Assembly: GCA_039819565.1 (NCBI GenBank) | Contig: JBCBRU010000053.1 | Coordinates: 1 to 23,786 of the forward strand | Direction: 5' to 3' | DNA from: JAHQVK01 sp039819565 | GTDB lineage: Bacteria > Myxococcota > Kuafuiibacteriia > Kuafuiibacteriales > Kuafuiibacteriaceae | Length of the DNA: 23,786 nucleotides | Part shown: in pieces, positions 1 to 7,206 of the stretch | Layout: each line of letters starts with the position of its first letter | How positions within the stretch are numbered: the stretch's first letter is position 1 | Made by a program: the position numbers and the translations under genes | The notes under the pieces: generated by a model | What the model saw: only the letters and a program-made list of their open reading frames with translations | Told to the model about the DNA's origin: nothing | Databases searched by the model: none

Positions 1-93
1 GCCTTCGTCGGGGACCGCGTTTTCTGCGCTCTCGTCGAGCACGAGTGTGAAGTCAGGGCGGAACTCGACGAAGGCGAACTCCTTCTCTTCTGA
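1..93 (+). CDS. C-terminal end of an unidentified protein with CheZ-like acidic/LLF tail (partial)
   Basis: Only the last 30 codons are in the window, ending at TGA 91-93. Frame 1 is preferred over frame 2, which also stays open to 110, because its peptide ends ELDEGELLLF. This closely resembles the end of the receptor-like protein two genes downstream (DLESGEVLLF). Both are acidic stretches followed by a hydrophobic run and a terminal Phe. The CheY-binding C-terminal helix of enterobacterial CheZ (ending LDSLGF) has the same general character. That suggests, by inference only, a chemosensory partner of the CheY-like protein encoded 50 bp downstream. The family of the full protein cannot be told from this fragment. 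Confidence 0.55.
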   Translation, partial: AFVGDRVFCALVEHECEVRAELDEGELLLF

Positions 94-143
94 AGAGAGG
101 AATACGTCCGAAGAATAGGGGAGCGGAACGGAGACTCGAACTC

Positions 144-512
144 ATGTCCAAGAAAGTACTCGTGGTAGACGATTCGATGACGGTGCGGCAGCAGGTCGGC
201 GCAGTGCTGACCCAAGCCGGCTTCGAAGTTCTCGAAGCTGGTGATGGCGTCGAGGGCGCCGACGCGATCGCGGCGAACGCAGACATCGCCATGGTCATAT
301 GCGACGTCAACATGCCTCGTATGAACGGGCTCGACATGGTCGAGAAGGTCAAGAGTGGCGGCGCCAACGCAGCCCTCCCGATCGTCATGCTTACTACGGA
401 AGGCAACCCGGCCCTCATTCAGAAGGCCAAGGGCGCGGGGGCCAAGGGCTGGATCTTGAAGCCCTTCAAAGCGGATCAGCTGCTGGCCACGGTTCAGAAG
501 CTCACCGCGTAG
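144..512 (+). CDS. CheY-like single-domain response regulator
   Basis: This 122-residue protein is a stand-alone receiver domain with every catalytic residue: acidic pair D9-D10, phosphoacceptor D54 (CDVNMP), switch threonine T84 (LTTEG) and K106 (LKPF). With no output domain it should act by protein-protein contact, as CheY does at the flagellar motor or within a chemosensory array. The start ATG has a GGAG about 10 nt upstream and places the first beta strand (KVLVVDD) directly at the N-terminus. A receptor-like protein with a CheZ-like motif starts 28 bp downstream, probably in the same operon, so this is its most likely partner. It is called CheY-like, not cheY, because no motor or cheA gene is visible. 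The receiver assignment is very secure; the pathway is inferred. Confidence 0.93.
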   Translation: MSKKVLVVDDSMTVRQQVGAVLTQAGFEVLEAGDGVEGADAIAANADIAMVICDVNMPRMNGLDMVEKVKSGGANAALPIVMLTTEGNPALIQKAKGAGAKGWILKPFKADQLLATVQKLTA

Positions 513-540
513 CCGGTCAGGAACGGTTGAGGAGAGGGGC

Positions 541-1434
541 ATGACAGAGGAGCACGGCGCCAAGCTGCCCGAAGAGGTGCAGAAGATCGTTCTCGAAGAG
601 CTGAATCTCTGTCGCGAGAAGGTTGTCGAGCGTATATCTAAGACCCGTCAGCTGACCGACTCAGAGGTCTACCACGCGGGCGTGGCCCTCAATGACGTCG
701 TGGCGCACGCCCAGGGCTACATGAAACAGGTTAACGAGCGCATGTCCTCCACCGCGAGCGGGGGTAGCGCCGTAGACCATGGCCTAGAGAACATCCAGCG
801 GATTGCTCGAACCCAGGAAGAGCTGGTCTCGGACGCCCTGAAGAACCTCGCCGGCATCGCCAAGGCGGGAAGACAGATCCAGGAGACGGCTGGGGCCAGC
901 CGACTCCTCGCCCTCAACGCGCGCGTGGAGTCCGCCCGTTTCGGCGGTGAGGGGGGGCGCGCCTTCAACGTCATTGCCGACGAAATGCGCGAACTCTCGC
1001 AGTCGGTCGAGACCACGAACACCATGGTGAGCAAGCTCGCGGGTCAGCTGCAAAAGGCCCTGCCCAATATTCAGGCCCAGACACGGTCCATGAGCGACTC
1101 GATCGCCACCCTCGCTTCGGAGATGGCGGAGCAAAACGAACGCCTGCAGCAGGTCTTCAAGTCTTCCATCGAGGAGGGTTCGGAAGCCCTGGAGAAGGTC
1201 TTGGGCTCGGCCCAGGCAGGCTTGAGCCACCTCCAGTTCCAGGATCTCCTGATTCAAGACCTGGAGGGTATCGAACGCATCCTTCGCAACACTGAAGGTT
1301 CCATTGCGGAAGCTCTCGGTGCCGAGACGGCCGGAGACGATCAGAGCGCTTTCCTCGGCACCATCGGTGCCGACCTCGACGAAGCTTCCGGAGGCGAGAC
1401 CGATCTCGAGTCCGGGGAGGTTCTCCTCTTCTGA
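541..1434 (+). CDS. Soluble chemoreceptor-like protein with CheZ-like FQDxxxQ motif
   Basis: This 297-residue protein has no membrane segment or signal peptide. Residues about 80-215 are heptad-rich coiled coil. Residues 115-155 match the cytoplasmic hairpin tip of methyl-accepting chemotaxis proteins (LLALNA, then E-x-AR-x-G-x-x-GR-x-F-x-V-x-ADE-x-R-x-L), the region that contacts CheA/CheW. The usual QTN before LLALNA is altered to GAS. At 231-240 it has LQFQDLLIQD. Its D235-x-x-x-Q239 within FQD lines up with the catalytic D-x-x-x-Q of CheZ (E. coli FQDLTGQ, D143/Q147). The C-terminus is acidic and ends GEVLLF, recalling the CheY-binding tail of CheZ. ATG 541 follows a good GGAGAGG. Family knowledge supports a receptor signalling domain; phosphatase activity on the neighbouring CheY-like protein is inference. 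Confidence 0.85.
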   Translation: MTEEHGAKLPEEVQKIVLEELNLCREKVVERISKTRQLTDSEVYHAGVALNDVVAHAQGYMKQVNERMSSTASGGSAVDHGLENIQRIARTQEELVSDALKNLAGIAKAGRQIQETAGASRLLALNARVESARFGGEGGRAFNVIADEMRELSQSVETTNTMVSKLAGQLQKALPNIQAQTRSMSDSIATLASEMAEQNERLQQVFKSSIEEGSEALEKVLGSAQAGLSHLQFQDLLIQDLEGIERILRNTEGSIAEALGAETAGDDQSAFLGTIGADLDEASGGETDLESGEVLLF

Positions 1435-1444
1435 GGAGGGCTCC

Positions 1445-2683
1445 ATGTGGACCTACGTCACCCGGGACGTCCGAACCCTTCCCGAGTCAGCCCCTCTGGC
1501 CGAGGTCATTCGACTGATGGCGGCGGGCACCTTCCGGCACGTCCCCATCCTCGATGGCTTTGGCCGCCTGGTAGGCATGATCTCCGACCGAGACGTGCGC
1601 TCCGTTCTGCCGGCTCCAGGCAGCGACCCCCGGCGCGTGGACAGCTTCGTCAAGAAGACACGGGCTCGGGAGATCATGACTCGGGACCCTATCGCCCTAC
1701 CTCATGACGCAAGCATCCTTGACGCCGTACGCACGTGTCTCGATCACCGTATCGGGGCGCTCCCGGTGCTCGAGGGGGACCGAGTGGTGGGTATCGTGAG
1801 TCAGGTCGACCTACTCCGCGCGTTCGCGGAGCACCTCGAGGGCAGCTCCGATGTGCACATCGAGGAGAGCGCGCCCACCTACGATACGACGTCCTTCGAC
1901 CCGGATCGCTCCCTCGTATTCCTGGTAGAGCCTACGGAGAGCCTCCGCCGTGACATCTGCTCGGTGCTTCGGGAGGCGGACATCGACGTGACCGTCTTCG
2001 CGGGGCTGGAGAGTCTGCACGCTCACGGCCGCCGAGAGACCCCGGACCTCATCCTTCTCAGCGCTGAGGACGCGGGAGCTCGGGATCCACTCCAGCTGTT
2101 GCACGAGCGCTATCCGGCCACCCCTGTGATCATGACGCGGGAGGCAACGGCCTCGAGCGGAGCCCCTCCTCAGCAGCGAAGTGGACCGCTCTTTCTCCCC
2201 TGCTCCCCTCGGGTGCTGCTGCGCCGGGTTCGGGGGGCCATCGGCTTCAATCGATGGACCCACGACCTCTCGGCCTTGCCCACCATCGCTACGGGCACGA
2301 TCGACATCGATATCGACACGCCGCGCCAGGTCCTAGTGGTCGACGCTGACCCGCTCGCGCGCCAGGTGCTCGCCTACCACCTCAAAAGGCACGGCTGCGA
2401 AGTCACGGAGGCCGCCGACGGGCACGAAGCCATGTCGCGCCTCGCGACGGAGGTCTTCGACCTGGTGTGTCTGGATCTGGACCTCCCGTTTCGCAGCGGT
2501 CTCGAGCTGCTGGAGTTCATGCAGCGCCAGGAAGAGCGCGGCCCCGGGGTGGTCGTAGTATCGGGCGTCAAGCGCAAGGAAGACGTCATGCAGGCCTTCG
2601 CCATGGGAGCTCTCGACTATGTCAAGAAGCCTCTGGACGGAGCCCAGGTGGAGCAGCGGCTCCGGCGGGTGCTCTACGACTGA
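1445..2683 (+). CDS. CBS-pair / degenerate receiver / receiver regulatory protein
   Basis: This 412-residue protein has two CBS domains at residues about 1-130 (VPILDGFGRLVGMISDRD and LPVLEGDRVVGIVSQVD repeats), which usually bind adenine nucleotides. A receiver-like domain follows at about 156-267 with its acidic pocket lost: VFLVEP replaces the DD motif and Ser206 stands at the expected phospho-Asp (LILLSAED). A complete receiver lies at 296-410 with D300/D302, D344 (CLDLDLP), S373 and K395. There is no DNA-binding or enzymatic output domain. An ATG start at 1445 is preferred over upstream in-frame codons because it has GAGGAGGG 4 nt upstream, 10 bp after the previous stop, and begins exactly at the first CBS. 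It probably integrates nucleotide status with phosphorylation in the upstream chemosensory cluster. Confidence 0.85.
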   Translation: MWTYVTRDVRTLPESAPLAEVIRLMAAGTFRHVPILDGFGRLVGMISDRDVRSVLPAPGSDPRRVDSFVKKTRAREIMTRDPIALPHDASILDAVRTCLDHRIGALPVLEGDRVVGIVSQVDLLRAFAEHLEGSSDVHIEESAPTYDTTSFDPDRSLVFLVEPTESLRRDICSVLREADIDVTVFAGLESLHAHGRRETPDLILLSAEDAGARDPLQLLHERYPATPVIMTREATASSGAPPQQRSGPLFLPCSPRVLLRRVRGAIGFNRWTHDLSALPTIATGTIDIDIDTPRQVLVVDADPLARQVLAYHLKRHGCEVTEAADGHEAMSRLATEVFDLVCLDLDLPFRSGLELLEFMQRQEERGPGVVVVSGVKRKEDVMQAFAMGALDYVKKPLDGAQVEQRLRRVLYD

Positions 2684-4370
2684 GGATGGTCCAGAGCGGG
2701 ACCCCATCGACACGCCGCTCCTCGATCACCGTCCAGCTCCGGGCCCGCCGGAGGTCTTCGCCGTAGCGGCGAAAGCGACGTTCGTGGGTGAGAACGACCC
2801 AGTCTGACACGCCTTCCGCTTGCACCACCTGGAGGTCCGATCGCAAGCTGCCCTCACGTCGGTACCACTTGAAGGTGCGAACGTACTCCCAGTTGTTGGG
2901 CAGAAAGTGAATACGGGTATTGGGCGGAGCCTTGTCGTTCAACACCTGAACCAGGTCTCGGAAGGCAAGGTCGTAGTATTGGCGCTCGAAGCCGAGCGCG
3001 GTGGCTCCCCGAAGTCCCCCTGCCAGGGCGTTGTACTGAGAGAGCGGCGTCTCCGCAAAGCGCAGGTGCTGGCCGAGACCCGAAGCGATCACAAGGGCGA
3101 GCGCTACCCCGGCCAACCCTCGAGCTCGAGGGCCTCGAGACCATGCCGCCTCGCCGAGCCGGAGGCCCCCGTAGCCGGCGAGGAGACACCAGAAAGGAAA
3201 GAAGGGCATGAAGAGCTTGGCCCCCCCGTACTTCGCCCCGCCGGATAGCGCCACGGTACATATCGTGGCGGCCGCGTTCAGCCCCACGAAGAGCGCGAGC
3301 TCTCCCTCTCGCAACCTTGCTTGCTCATCACCCTGAGCCGCCCATGCCGCGTGGCCTGCGTAGATACGGGCCCCCATGCGAGGGAGCCCCGCCGCGAGGC
3401 CCACCATCGCGAGAACGCTGATGGCCAGGGGAATCGTAATGGCGGCCATCACCAGAGGCATGTGCCAGGGTGCGTAGGGGTCCTTGTCGTAGAGGCGACC
3501 GAAGTAGAGAAAATAGATACCATAGTGGCCGAGGTGAAAGCTGACGTACTTCTGTACCCGCTCGATGACGTCGAACCACATCCAAGGCCAAGACGCGAAG
3601 AAGGTCAGAGGACCCAAGACAGCCATGGACAAGAGCCCCAAGGGGAGACTCGGAAGCTGAAAGCCTCGACGGCTGGGTTCAGCGCCGGGGCTGGCGGCGC
3701 GGGCGGCCCTGGCCGTCCCTCCTCGCACCAGGAGGGCGTAGGCCAGATACGGCACCACGAAGAACGGTGCGTTGAGCTTGGTGGCGGTGGCGAGCCCGAA
3801 CACGGGACCCAAGACCCAAGCGGCCCAGCTTCGGCGTTCGGCGCGCAGCGCCAAGGCCGCAGTCAACGTGTACATGCCGGCCACCGGCACGTCGAGGGTG
3901 GCCACCCGGGCGTGAAAGAAGAAGCGCGGGAGGAGGAGGAGGCACCCGATGGAGAGCGCTCCGAGGAGCGTCCCGCGGCGTGGACCCAGCTGCATGCGCG
4001 CCATCCACATCATGGCCGCGGCGGCGAGCACGGCGAAGAAGACGGTGCCCGCTCGCGGTCCCGAGACCGGTCCGAGCGCTCCGGACAGCAGCGCCCCGCT
4101 CAGACCGAGGGCATACTTAGCGACGGGCGGATGCTCGTGGTTGGCGTCGAAGGCATCATCGATAGCGCTGCGCCGAAAGGCGGACAGGTCCAGGCGCGCC
4201 ACCCGTCCTAACCAAGCGGCGTAGTCTTGTCCGGCCGGGATATAGAAATCGTCGTCGTCGGTCAGCGGCGCCGCGGGGAGGGCCAGAAGTAGGGTGAGGG
4301 CGAAGAAAACGACCGCCATCGCCGCCCCCGCTCGACTCCAAAGGTCCTCGGCGCCGCGAGGGCCGCTCAT
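2622..4370 (-). CDS. GT39-like (GT-C fold) membrane glycosyltransferase
   Basis: This 582-residue polytopic membrane protein has many hydrophobic helices and a soluble C-terminal third. After the first helix it carries an acidic cluster, DDDD at 38-41 (followed by FYIPAGQDY). It then has HEHPP at 78-82 and R-x-x-TLDVP in a later loop. These are hallmarks of the PMT/ArnT/GT39 class, which transfers sugars from polyprenyl-phosphate donors outside the cytoplasmic membrane. ATG at 4370-4368 overlaps the upstream gene's stop as ATGA, so translational coupling sets the start; a longer in-frame reading to 4496 lies inside the preceding gene. The donor is plausibly made by the GT2 synthase of the same operon. 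The last 20 codons lie antisense to the receiver gene ending at 2683. Acceptor and sugar are unknown. Confidence 0.8.
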   Translation of the reverse strand: MSGPRGAEDLWSRAGAAMAVVFFALTLLLALPAAPLTDDDDFYIPAGQDYAAWLGRVARLDLSAFRRSAIDDAFDANHEHPPVAKYALGLSGALLSGALGPVSGPRAGTVFFAVLAAAAMMWMARMQLGPRRGTLLGALSIGCLLLLPRFFFHARVATLDVPVAGMYTLTAALALRAERRSWAAWVLGPVFGLATATKLNAPFFVVPYLAYALLVRGGTARAARAASPGAEPSRRGFQLPSLPLGLLSMAVLGPLTFFASWPWMWFDVIERVQKYVSFHLGHYGIYFLYFGRLYDKDPYAPWHMPLVMAAITIPLAISVLAMVGLAAGLPRMGARIYAGHAAWAAQGDEQARLREGELALFVGLNAAATICTVALSGGAKYGGAKLFMPFFPFWCLLAGYGGLRLGEAAWSRGPRARGLAGVALALVIASGLGQHLRFAETPLSQYNALAGGLRGATALGFERQYYDLAFRDLVQVLNDKAPPNTRIHFLPNNWEYVRTFKWYRREGSLRSDLQVVQAEGVSDWVVLTHERRFRRYGEDLRRARSWTVIEERRVDGVPLWTILSRRAPAGAAAPPGLRPEAS

Positions 4371-5278
4371 CCTTGCTCCTCCTGGATCTCGAGAATCTGT
4401 ACGTCGAGACAGTGATGCCTTCGGCCGTCGCGTACCGAGGTGACTTCGAGGCGAATCGAACCCTCCGCCCCCAGCAGATACTTGCCCTCGGCCCAACCCA
4501 CCGCGTTCGAGCGTACGACCTGTCCGAGCCGCCGCCCCCCCTGGAGCACGCGAGTTTTGACCGAGGACCCATCGCCGGTGAGCCGCACCGCATCGTCCGT
4601 GAGGGCCGAGCGTACCCGCAGCTGAAGCACATATCCCTCAGGCGGAGGAGGTGGGGGAGGAATCGTGAACACCACTGCAGCTCCCGTAGAGGGATGAGCC
4701 CAGGAGCATCGCTGATCCGCCCCATCGATGCGAAGCTGACGAGGGGCCGTGTGCAGCCACTCCGCTTGCCCCGGGCAGGCAAAGCCGCCTTCCGCGCGTG
4801 CAGCTCGGCATCGGGACACGGGCTTGCCGGCCGGGCGCTCGATGGTCAGGGTGTTCGGGGTGAGCGCATCCGTCAGGTCGTAGACCACGACCTGACCTGA
4901 GCCGTCGCCGGAGGGCTCGAAGCGCCTCAGCACCAGACCGCTCCCCAAAGGGCTGACCTCCCCCTTTCGACCGAACCCCCCCATCGAAACCTCGGCTCGG
5001 TCCAGGAGCAGCACCCGGCGACGGGCTCGAGCGGCCGGAGGAGGCAGGTCCGGACGCGCCGCGAGATCGCCGAGCGCGGCCACCTCCGCCACCCCGAGGA
5101 GCGGTGAGTGGACGATGAGCGTCCCCGGCGAGCGCGCGGACTCGAGAGCTTCTTTGGCCGCCTGCATCACGGGCGCGGGGACCGGCTCGAGCGGGGGACG
5201 CAGCGAGACCCAAAGGTCCCCCATCGCCACTGCCGCGACGAGGGCCCACGCGAGAGAGACGGCTGCGCCCCTGGTCAT
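4367..5278 (-). CDS. Hypothetical protein with N-terminal membrane anchor or signal, in glycan operon
   Basis: This 303-residue protein opens with a hydrophobic segment (about residues 4-25, SLAWALVAAVAMGDLW) that should anchor or export it. The rest is soluble, with a Pro-rich stretch of seven or more prolines (TIPPPPPPP) and several Cys residues, suited to a periplasmic location. I recognise no family. Start ATG 5278 overlaps the stop of the asnB-like gene (ATGA), and its own stop overlaps the next start in the same way, so it is embedded in a coupled operon. An upstream ATG at 5335 is in frame but would sit inside asnB and put 19 basic residues before the hydrophobic segment, so it is less likely. 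Its position between an amidotransferase and a GT-C enzyme suggests a glycan-related role. Confidence 0.65.
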   Translation of the reverse strand: MTRGAAVSLAWALVAAVAMGDLWVSLRPPLEPVPAPVMQAAKEALESARSPGTLIVHSPLLGVAEVAALGDLAARPDLPPPAARARRRVLLLDRAEVSMGGFGRKGEVSPLGSGLVLRRFEPSGDGSGQVVVYDLTDALTPNTLTIERPAGKPVSRCRAARAEGGFACPGQAEWLHTAPRQLRIDGADQRCSWAHPSTGAAVVFTIPPPPPPPEGYVLQLRVRSALTDDAVRLTGDGSSVKTRVLQGGRRLGQVVRSNAVGWAEGKYLLGAEGSIRLEVTSVRDGRRHHCLDVQILEIQEEQG

Positions 5279-7206
5279 GCACCGGCCTCGACACCGTGCC
5301 GGTCGCGCCAAAGTTCGAAGGCGAGCAAGGTCCACAGAGGCTTGCGATGGTCCGCGGTGCCCGCCTCATGGGCGTTCAGCAGCGCGGTCACGGCCTCCGG
5401 CCGAAACCAGCCGGCTCTACGCAGACGGTCCGGCGCGAGAAGCTCGCGCGTTAGAGGCTTGAGAGGGCCTCGAAGCCAGTCCGCGATGGGAACCCCGAAG
5501 CCCTTCTTTGGCCGGTCGACGATGCCCTCGGGGAGCCACGGGCGCGCGGCTTCCTTCAAGAGATACTTGGTGGTGAACCCTTTCAGCTTCAGCGAGCTAG
5601 GAACGGCGGTGGCGAGCTCGACCACCTCGCGATCCAAGAGCGGGGCACGGACCTCGAGGGCGTGGGCCATCGAGGCCCGGTCCACCTTCACGAGAACGCC
5701 CCCGGTCAGGTAGAGCCGCGCATACTGAAGAGATGCCTCGTCGAGTCCATCCCGCGCGTCGGACCCGGCATGAAGGTCCTCGATGAGCGCGTAAGGCGAC
5801 TTGCCTAGCGCCTCGTCGGCGACCTCTGGCTGCAGGACATCCTGCAGCTCCTGGGGCATGAAGCTGCCCATCCAGGCTTGATGGCGTTCCGCTGCTCCAA
5901 AGCCCAGACCCTGGGCAAAGCGCTTGACCTTGAAGTCGAAGCTGAAGTTCTTGCGGGATACCGGGAGATACCCGGCGGCCTGCAGCGCCCCCCGGCCGAG
6001 CCACCCCTGTACGCCGAGAGGCACCGCCGCGTCCATGGCTCGGGCCACGCGATCAGCGGCAAAGGTGGGGTAGCCGAGGAAGAGCTCGTCGCCTCCGTCC
6101 CCCCCCAAGGCCACCGTTACCGTCTGGCGAGTAAACCGAGACAGCAGATAGGTGGGAATGATCGAGGCGTCCCCGATGGGCTCGCACATCACCTCGGCGA
6201 CAGCCGGAAGGATGTCCAGCATCGTGGCCGGGGACAAACGGTCCTCGTGATGATCGGTGCCCAAATGCTCGGCTACCCGCCGTGCGTGAGAGCTTTCGTC
6301 GAAGCTCTCATCGTCGAAAGCGATGGAAAAGCTCTGCACTCGCTCGCTGCCAACCTGGGTCATGGCGGCGGCGACGAGGGAGGAGTCCACCCCTCCGGAC
6401 AGGAGGACCCCGAGCGGCACGTCGGAGATGAGACGCGCCTTTACCGCAGCCAGGACCCTCTCCCGGAGCAGGTTGATCAGATCATTCTCCGAAGCCCCCT
6501 GGACTCGAGAGACGTCCGGGGAACTCGCAAAGCGCATGCGCCAATAGCTCTCGACCCGCATCGTGCCGGCCTCCGGCGCGAAGCAGAGATACTGCCCGGG
6601 AAGCAGCTTTTGAAGGCCCTCGGTAAGCGCGAAGCCCTCGGGGACGCACTCATAGGTGAGGTAAAGAGCCAGGCCTCGGGGACTCGGCCGCCGAGAGACC
6701 TCAGGATGCACGAAGAGGGCTTTCGCTTCCGAGCCAAAGACCAGGCGAGAGTCCCCCAGGCGAGCGAAGTAGAGAGGCTTTTGGCCCATCCGGTCTCGAG
6801 CGAGGAGCAGGACCCGTTGTTCGGCGTCCCATAGAGCCAGCGCGAACATGCCCTCGAGCCGTTCGATGACCTCCTCCCCCCATTCGCGCCAACCGTGCAC
6901 CACCACTTCGCAGTCCGAACGGGTGGCGAACCGGTGCCCCTTCGCCTCGAGCTCCGCCCGCAACGCCTCGAAGTTGTAGATCTCTCCGTTGACCACGACC
7001 TGAACCCGACCGTCGGCGGTGGCGAGAGGTTGGTGTCCGCCGGCGAGGTCGATGATGCTGAGTCGCCGGTGCCCCAGCCCGCATCCTCCCGCGGGGTCGA
7101 GGTATTGACCCCGGTCGTCCGGTCCGCGCCGATGAAGGGCGTCGGTCATCCGGCCGAGAAGCCCCTCGTCAATCCTTCCCCCGACGATGCCCGCGATGCC
7201 GCACAT
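5275..7206 (-). CDS. asnB: Asparagine synthetase (glutamine-hydrolysing) AsnB-type amidotransferase
   Basis: This 643-residue protein has the standard two domains. The N-terminal class II glutamine amidotransferase has nucleophile Cys2 after Met removal (MCGIAGIVGG), HRRLSIID at 46-53 and NGEIYN at 73-78. The C-terminal synthetase domain has the ATP-binding PP-loop SGGVDSS at 270-276, and the later GGDGGDE. The classic reaction is ATP-dependent transfer of glutamine ammonia to an aspartate carboxyl via an AMP ester. Many paralogues in polysaccharide loci amidate other carboxylates, such as uronic acids. Placement between a GT2 and a GT39-like gene makes that alternative attractive here, but sequence alone does not decide. 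Its start overlaps the GT2 stop (TGATG) and its stop overlaps the next start (ATGA). Length fits the family. Confidence 0.92.
   Translation of the reverse strand: MCGIAGIVGGRIDEGLLGRMTDALHRRGPDDRGQYLDPAGGCGLGHRRLSIIDLAGGHQPLATADGRVQVVVNGEIYNFEALRAELEAKGHRFATRSDCEVVVHGWREWGEEVIERLEGMFALALWDAEQRVLLLARDRMGQKPLYFARLGDSRLVFGSEAKALFVHPEVSRRPSPRGLALYLTYECVPEGFALTEGLQKLLPGQYLCFAPEAGTMRVESYWRMRFASSPDVSRVQGASENDLINLLRERVLAAVKARLISDVPLGVLLSGGVDSSLVAAAMTQVGSERVQSFSIAFDDESFDESSHARRVAEHLGTDHHEDRLSPATMLDILPAVAEVMCEPIGDASIIPTYLLSRFTRQTVTVALGGDGGDELFLGYPTFAADRVARAMDAAVPLGVQGWLGRGALQAAGYLPVSRKNFSFDFKVKRFAQGLGFGAAERHQAWMGSFMPQELQDVLQPEVADEALGKSPYALIEDLHAGSDARDGLDEASLQYARLYLTGGVLVKVDRASMAHALEVRAPLLDREVVELATAVPSSLKLKGFTTKYLLKEAARPWLPEGIVDRPKKGFGVPIADWLRGPLKPLTRELLAPDRLRRAGWFRPEAVTALLNAHEAGTADHRKPLWTLLAFELWRDRHGVEAGA

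Noticed and set aside
3321..4211. Long plus-strand open frame opposite the GT-C gene
   Set aside because: Low-complexity, charge-rich peptide with no domain; it is antisense shadow coding caused by high GC. The minus strand has a convincing membrane glycosyltransferase.
5878..6834. Plus-strand open frame of 318 codons opposite asnB
   Set aside because: The minus strand encodes all AsnB motifs in order; the opposite frame shows no recognisable fold.
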